Source of the DNA: an uncultured Flavobacteriales bacterium
Lineage (GTDB): Bacteria > Bacteroidota > Bacteroidia > Flavobacteriales > UBA1820
Direction of reading: 5' to 3'
Length of the DNA: 9,334 bases
NCBI GenBank assembly: GCA_938023515.1
Contig: CALJDR010000058.1
Span: 1 to 9,334 of the forward strand
Shown here: piece by piece, positions 5,617 to 9,334 of the stretch
How positions within the stretch are numbered: position 1 is the first letter of the stretch
How the letters are laid out: every line of letters starts with the position of its first letter
Program-made: the position numbers and the translations under genes
Notes under the pieces: model-generated
The model's input: only the letters and a program-made list of their open reading frames with translations
Told to the model about the DNA's origin: nothing
The model's database searches: none

Positions 5617-5647
5617 GTTGTAATTGATAATTTTATGTATATATTTG
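5617..5647 (+). promoter_or_regulatory. Fixed promoter candidate just upstream of the operon
   Basis: GTTG (5617-5620) is one base off TTTG and is followed after 19 nt by TATATTTG (5640-5647), an exact -7 match. It lies outside the invertible segment, with the predicted start about 20 nt before the ATG at 5672. It could drive the operon whatever the switch orientation. Confidence 0.5.
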
Positions 5648-5671
5648 TTCATACTAAAACTACTACATATC

Positions 5672-6364
5672 ATGAAACGTACATCCAAAATCAGCACTGT
5701 CGTGTTTGTATTGCTGGTGTTATCTTTCGCTTGTGGAAAATTACAGGCGCAGGATATTGCCAGGGATTATACTGCCAGGACGGGTGTTTTTTCCAGGCTA
5801 TACAGTGGGAAAATAGAGCCCCCCTATAGCCCGCGGATCCATCAGGGATATCCTTACTACGGCGGCCAAAATTATGTAAAGGGTTGTATTTTATTCAATA
5901 ATACTCTCTATTGCGATCAAGATATACGCTTGGACCTGTACAAGCAGCAACCGGTGATCTTTAGCCCGGCCAATCAGGCGGTCGTTATCCCCTCTAAAAA
6001 GGTTCAGAAGGTAAATATATATGGCAAAACCTTTATATGGATAGTTCCGGACAAAGATTGCGGGCTGAAAAATGAAGGTTTTTATATATCCTATCTGGAT
6101 GGTGAGAAAATAAATTTACTATGCGAAGAACGGGTCTTTATCCACGATAAGAAAGCGGTCCCGCTTGTGTTTGAAAGGAGTGTCAAGTACTATCTGGGTG
6201 TTGATGGTAAATACTATCATGTGAAGAATAAAAGCGATTTTCTTCGACTGTTCCCGGAAGATAAAAAGCAAATCAACCGATATGCCAAGGATAACAGGCT
6301 TGATTTTATCGATGCCAAAGAGCGGAGCATGATCACTTTGGCTGCTTTTTGTGATAAACTATAA
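5672..6364 (+). CDS. Secreted protein of unknown function, first gene of TonB receptor operon
   Basis: I do not recognise a named family. The protein has 230 residues with a cleavable N-terminal signal: MKRTSK, a hydrophobic core to about residue 20, then CGKLQAQD, where cleavage near LQA-QD is plausible. Cys21 follows SFA, so lipidation cannot be excluded, but it is a poor lipobox. The mature part is rich in Tyr, Lys and short beta-like strands (VVIPSKKVQKVNIYGKTFIWIV). It ends in YYLGVDGKYYHVKNKSDFLRLF and a helical Lys/Asp-rich tail, a style I associate with Bacteroidota envelope proteins encoded beside TonB-dependent receptors. The ATG at 5672 is chosen over an in-frame TTG 48 nt upstream because the latter would precede a normal signal peptide. 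Only 15 nt separate it from the receptor gene, so co-transcription is expected. The gene is visibly more AT-rich than the KamA gene. Confidence 0.8.
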   Translation: MKRTSKISTVVFVLLVLSFACGKLQAQDIARDYTARTGVFSRLYSGKIEPPYSPRIHQGYPYYGGQNYVKGCILFNNTLYCDQDIRLDLYKQQPVIFSPANQAVVIPSKKVQKVNIYGKTFIWIVPDKDCGLKNEGFYISYLDGEKINLLCEERVFIHDKKAVPLVFERSVKYYLGVDGKYYHVKNKSDFLRLFPEDKKQINRYAKDNRLDFIDAKERSMITLAAFCDKL

Positions 6365-6379
6365 ATAGATTTGGCGGCT

Positions 6380-9139
6380 ATGAAAAAGACTACAGCAATA
6401 TTAGGGATCTTCCTGTTGCTCGGATTCTCCCAGAAAGAACTCTCGGCCCAGCAAATCGAGCCTGTCGAAAAAGATAGTATATCGGTAGGTGAATTGGTGA
6501 ATTTGGTGGAGGCCAGAAGCGATTACAAGGTCTATACCGATCTGGAGCTGGCATTGAAGGTGCAAGCAGACAGGAAAGAGCAGTCTGCGGTGCAACTGCT
6601 TAAAGATGCTTTTACCGGCACCGAATATATGGTGTCGGTCTATGGGAATAAAATATTCATTTTAGCCGGTGAGCTTTTGGATACCCGTTATGTTTTTTCA
6701 CCGGAACCCCAGCAGCTGGATCAGCAGGTCGTTTTGACTGAACAGAAGGCCGTCTCCAATATGGATTCTTATCCGGAAAAAGCGGCTTCTGAAAATAGGG
6801 TATACGTAATTGGGAATAGATATTCTAAAGAAAAAAAGGCCAGAGTTGTTTTGAAAGGAAAAGTAACGTCGTTTACAACGGGCCAACCTATACCCGGAGC
6901 CAGGATCATGTTGAAGGAGCCGTTCGTGGCCGGAACGACGGATGTGGACGGCAATTATGCAATTGAACTCCCCACCGGGCGAATAAAATTAGATGTAAGC
7001 GGATTTACTTTTAAGCCTTCAGTGAGGCAATTAATGCTTTACGGAGACGGCAATCTGGATATACAGATGATGGAGGACGTGCAGATGTTAGAGGAAGTGA
7101 CGGTTTATGCGGAAAGGATAAACAGTATAAAAAGCACGCAAATAGGTGTCGAGAAAGTACAGATCGCAAAAATAAAAAACGTACCGATGGCGCTGGGAGA
7201 ACTCGACCTTTTGCGGGCGCTCCAGATGCTGCCGGGCGTAAAGACGGTAGGGGAGGCTTCGACCGGATTCAATGTCCGGGGAGGTGCTACGGACCAGAAC
7301 CTGATCCTTTTAAATAACGGGACTATTTATAACCCCAATCATCTTTTTGGATTTTTCACGGCGTTCAGTACGGAAATGATAAAAGATGCAGAACTGTATA
7401 AGAGCAGTATCCCTGCAAAATATGGCGGCCGCATATCGTCGGTGCTGAACATTACAGGCAAGGAGGCCAGCAAGGAGAAATTTACCGGGTCTGCGGGCAT
7501 AGGGCTGGTAACGAGCAATCTGAATCTCGAAATACCTATAGTTAAGAACAAAACATCGTTGTTGCTCACGGGGCGCACCACCTATTCGGATTGGATTTTG
7601 AAGGCTTTGCCTGACGACAGTGGATATAATGACGGCACAGCTAATTTTTATGACATGGGAGCGGTCTTTAGCCATAATATCAACAAGAAAAACACCCTGA
7701 ATGTCTATGGTTATTATAGCCATGACCAGTTCTCGTTTAGCAAGACGGAAAAATACGGGTATGACAATCTGAATGCTTCCGCGAAATGGCAAACGGTGTT
7801 CAACGACCGGTTCATGCTGAATTTTTCGGCAGGGTACGACCATTACGATTATGCCAATAAAGAGACCAGCAATGAGGTGGAAGCCTTCAAACTTTCTTTT
7901 GCCATCAACCAGCTTTTTGCCAAGGCGGATTTTACTTATGAATTGCAGAACCACAAAATAGACTTCGGGATCAGTTCGATCCTCTATAAGATCGATGCAG
8001 GAACCCTGGAGCCTGTCGGGGAGGCATCCTTGATCAAATATGATGTGCTGCAGGAAGACAAAGCCCTGGAATCCGCCCTTTATATCGGAGATGAATGGTC
8101 GATCACCCCGAAATTTTCCCTGAATGCAGGCATCCGGTATTCTATGTTCAATGCCATGGGGCCGCGGACCTATAATAAATATCTCCCCGGCAAGCTGCCG
8201 AGTGAAGATACAGTCACCGAAACGGTCGATGTGACCGGAGGTAAAATATTTAAAACCTATCATGGCCCTGAATTCCGTTTGTCGGCCCGGTATATGCTGC
8301 AGGAGAATTTGGCTCTGAAAGCAGGCTTCAATACGATGAGGCAATACATCCATAAGCTTTCCAATACGGTTATCATGTCCCCGACAGATACATGGAAGCT
8401 CAGTGATGCCAATATAAAGCCGCAAACAGGCTGGCAGGCCGCGACAGGACTTTTTTACACAATTCCAAAAAAGGATATTGAAACTTCGGTCGAGGTGTAC
8501 TATAAACGCATGAATGACTATCTCGATTACCGCGGGGGTGCGAAACTTATCATGAACCACCATATTGAAACGGATGTGGTAAGTACCCAGGGGTATGCAT
8601 ATGGGGCAGAATTTTCCGTAAAGAAATTATCGGGGAAATTGAACGGGTGGGCCAGCTATACTTATTCCCGGACTTTCCTGCGCCAAAACGACAAGATGAT
8701 CCTTAATCCGGTCAATAATGGGAATTGGTATCCTACGAACTACGATAAACCCCATGATTTCAAGTTTGTCGGGAATTATAAATTTACCGAACGTTACAGT
8801 GTCTCGTTGAACCTGGATTACAGTACGGGCCGTCCGACGACCGTCCCCGCCGGGAAATATTTTAATCCGGTCACCAATTCGATACAAGTCTATTATACCG
8901 ACAGGAACACTTTCCGTATCCCCGATTATTTCCGGGGCGATATAGCGTTCAATATTGAACCCACGCACAGGCAGACTGCGCTTATCCATAGTAAGATATC
9001 CATAGGCGTATATAATTTCACCGGCCGGAAAAACGTATATTCGGTTTATTATGTAAATGACAAGGGAAGTATAAAAGGGTACCAGCTGTCCATTTTCGGC
9101 GCACCGATACCCTATATAACGTATAACATAAGATTCTGA
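6380..9139 (+). CDS. TonB-dependent outer-membrane receptor with STN domain
   Basis: This 919-residue outer-membrane transporter takes up a ligand with TonB/ExbBD energy. In order, it has a signal peptide (1-23, ending LSA-QQ), an STN domain (about 34-97, VGELVNLVEARSDYKVY...KIFILAG), a linker, and a carboxypeptidase-regulatory-like domain (about 157-230, LKGKVTSFTTGQPIPGARIML, DVDGNYAIELP). Next come the plug (about 262-375, with LRALQMLPGVKTV, FNVRGGATDQNLILLNNGTIYNP, KYGGRISSVLNI) and a beta-barrel ending in the outer-membrane C-terminal Phe (YITYNIRF). ATG 6380 is preferred to TTG 6371, since it gives a clean MKK signal peptide. The partner 5 nt downstream is a DUF4249-type lipoprotein, not SusD, so this is a receptor-DUF4249 pair rather than a Sus glycan system. 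The ligand is unknown. The STN domain usually contacts a FecR-type anti-sigma factor, but none is encoded here. Confidence 0.93.
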   Translation: MKKTTAILGIFLLLGFSQKELSAQQIEPVEKDSISVGELVNLVEARSDYKVYTDLELALKVQADRKEQSAVQLLKDAFTGTEYMVSVYGNKIFILAGELLDTRYVFSPEPQQLDQQVVLTEQKAVSNMDSYPEKAASENRVYVIGNRYSKEKKARVVLKGKVTSFTTGQPIPGARIMLKEPFVAGTTDVDGNYAIELPTGRIKLDVSGFTFKPSVRQLMLYGDGNLDIQMMEDVQMLEEVTVYAERINSIKSTQIGVEKVQIAKIKNVPMALGELDLLRALQMLPGVKTVGEASTGFNVRGGATDQNLILLNNGTIYNPNHLFGFFTAFSTEMIKDAELYKSSIPAKYGGRISSVLNITGKEASKEKFTGSAGIGLVTSNLNLEIPIVKNKTSLLLTGRTTYSDWILKALPDDSGYNDGTANFYDMGAVFSHNINKKNTLNVYGYYSHDQFSFSKTEKYGYDNLNASAKWQTVFNDRFMLNFSAGYDHYDYANKETSNEVEAFKLSFAINQLFAKADFTYELQNHKIDFGISSILYKIDAGTLEPVGEASLIKYDVLQEDKALESALYIGDEWSITPKFSLNAGIRYSMFNAMGPRTYNKYLPGKLPSEDTVTETVDVTGGKIFKTYHGPEFRLSARYMLQENLALKAGFNTMRQYIHKLSNTVIMSPTDTWKLSDANIKPQTGWQAATGLFYTIPKKDIETSVEVYYKRMNDYLDYRGGAKLIMNHHIETDVVSTQGYAYGAEFSVKKLSGKLNGWASYTYSRTFLRQNDKMILNPVNNGNWYPTNYDKPHDFKFVGNYKFTERYSVSLNLDYSTGRPTTVPAGKYFNPVTNSIQVYYTDRNTFRIPDYFRGDIAFNIEPTHRQTALIHSKISIGVYNFTGRKNVYSVYYVNDKGSIKGYQLSIFGAPIPYITYNIRF

Positions 9140-9144
9140 CAGCT

Positions 9145-9334
9145 ATGAAACAAAGAATAACAATTGTCGCAACGGCAGTATTGACTGTCGCCGTACTACT
9201 ATTGCTGCCCAATGGCTGTGTTTCGGAATTCAACGCCGAATTACCTATTAAAGAAGATGATATCCTGGTGGTAAGCGGTGATATCATCGAAAATACGGAA
9301 GTTGATTTCGTGTTGAGCAAGAGTTTTTCGATCA
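9145..9334 (+). CDS. DUF4249-type surface lipoprotein, 5' part only
   Basis: The window cuts this gene after 63 codons. It begins with a signal sequence (MKQR, hydrophobic run to about residue 21) and LPNGC, making Cys25 the likely lipidated residue. Next comes VSEFNAELPIKEDDILVVSGDIIENTEVDFVLSKS. An aromatic residue shortly after the Cys, ELP, an acidic pair, ILVVSGDI and a final LSKSFS strand are how DUF4249 proteins start, as I know them. DUF4249 lipoproteins are commonly encoded directly after TonB-dependent receptors without a SusD and are thought to be cell-surface partners of the receptor. The gene starts 5 nt after the receptor stop, so translation is probably coupled. Family assignment rests on the N-terminal pattern and context. 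Confidence 0.72.
   Translation, partial: MKQRITIVATAVLTVAVLLLLPNGCVSEFNAELPIKEDDILVVSGDIIENTEVDFVLSKSFSI

Noticed and set aside
5675..5684. A further AAACGTACAT, one base off the repeat core, at the start of the secreted-protein gene
   Set aside because: Homology does not extend beyond the core as it does between the two arms, and the bases are explained by the Lys-Arg-Thr codons after the ATG.
7310..8563. A 417-codon minus-strand ORF opposite the TonB receptor
   Set aside because: It lies wholly within the beta-barrel region of a well-supported receptor and shows no recognisable domain.

Overview
This window looks like a contig end from a Bacteroidales (Bacteroidota) genome. The evidence is a TonB-dependent receptor with STN, carboxypeptidase-like, plug and barrel regions, a downstream DUF4249-type lipoprotein, a DUF4377 lipoprotein, a long KamA-family protein, and several promoter-like sites of the Bacteroidota form TTTG-N18/20-TAnnTTTG. 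I cannot name the genus. Bases 1-49 are not biological: they are an Illumina Nextera (Tn5) adapter with its i5 index, so the real sequence starts at about base 50 and the first gene is cut there.

Left part (50-1650). A 3'-truncated metY (O-acetylhomoserine sulfhydrylase) is read leftwards. Its roughly 250-nt leader holds a promoter-like site, a 17-codon Met/Cys-rich leader ORF (MMMCMRPASGRICRLLS) and a strong intrinsic terminator before the metY start. That is the layout of a classic attenuator sensing Met/Cys supply. Divergently, a DUF4377 lipoprotein gene has its own promoter.

Middle (2166-5367). A YjdJ-like GNAT gene and a YjdI-like small Fe-S protein gene form a pair closed by a 14-bp-stem terminator. 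Next is a 700-residue radical-SAM protein of the lysine 2,3-aminomutase family. It keeps the cluster cysteines, the carboxylate-binding Arg and the PLP Lys, but carries Lys and Asn where lysine aminomutase has its two substrate-binding Asp. By my recall that pair marks glutamate 2,3-aminomutase. A decayed cupin gene and a large stem-loop follow.

Right part (5368-9334). This part is visibly more AT-rich. A 21-bp imperfect inverted repeat (12-bp perfect core AAACGTACGATT) brackets about 107 bp, and the arms resemble the Mpi-type invertible-promoter repeats of Bacteroides fragilis. In the orientation given, the segment carries a promoter pointing left, away from the downstream genes. Flipping it would create an exact TTTG-N19-TACGTTTG promoter pointing right into a tight operon: a secreted protein of unknown function, a TonB-dependent receptor and a DUF4249-type surface lipoprotein (cut by the window end). 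The most interesting reading is a phase-variable outer-membrane uptake operon seen here in the OFF state, although a second, fixed promoter-like site just before the operon means OFF may not be complete.
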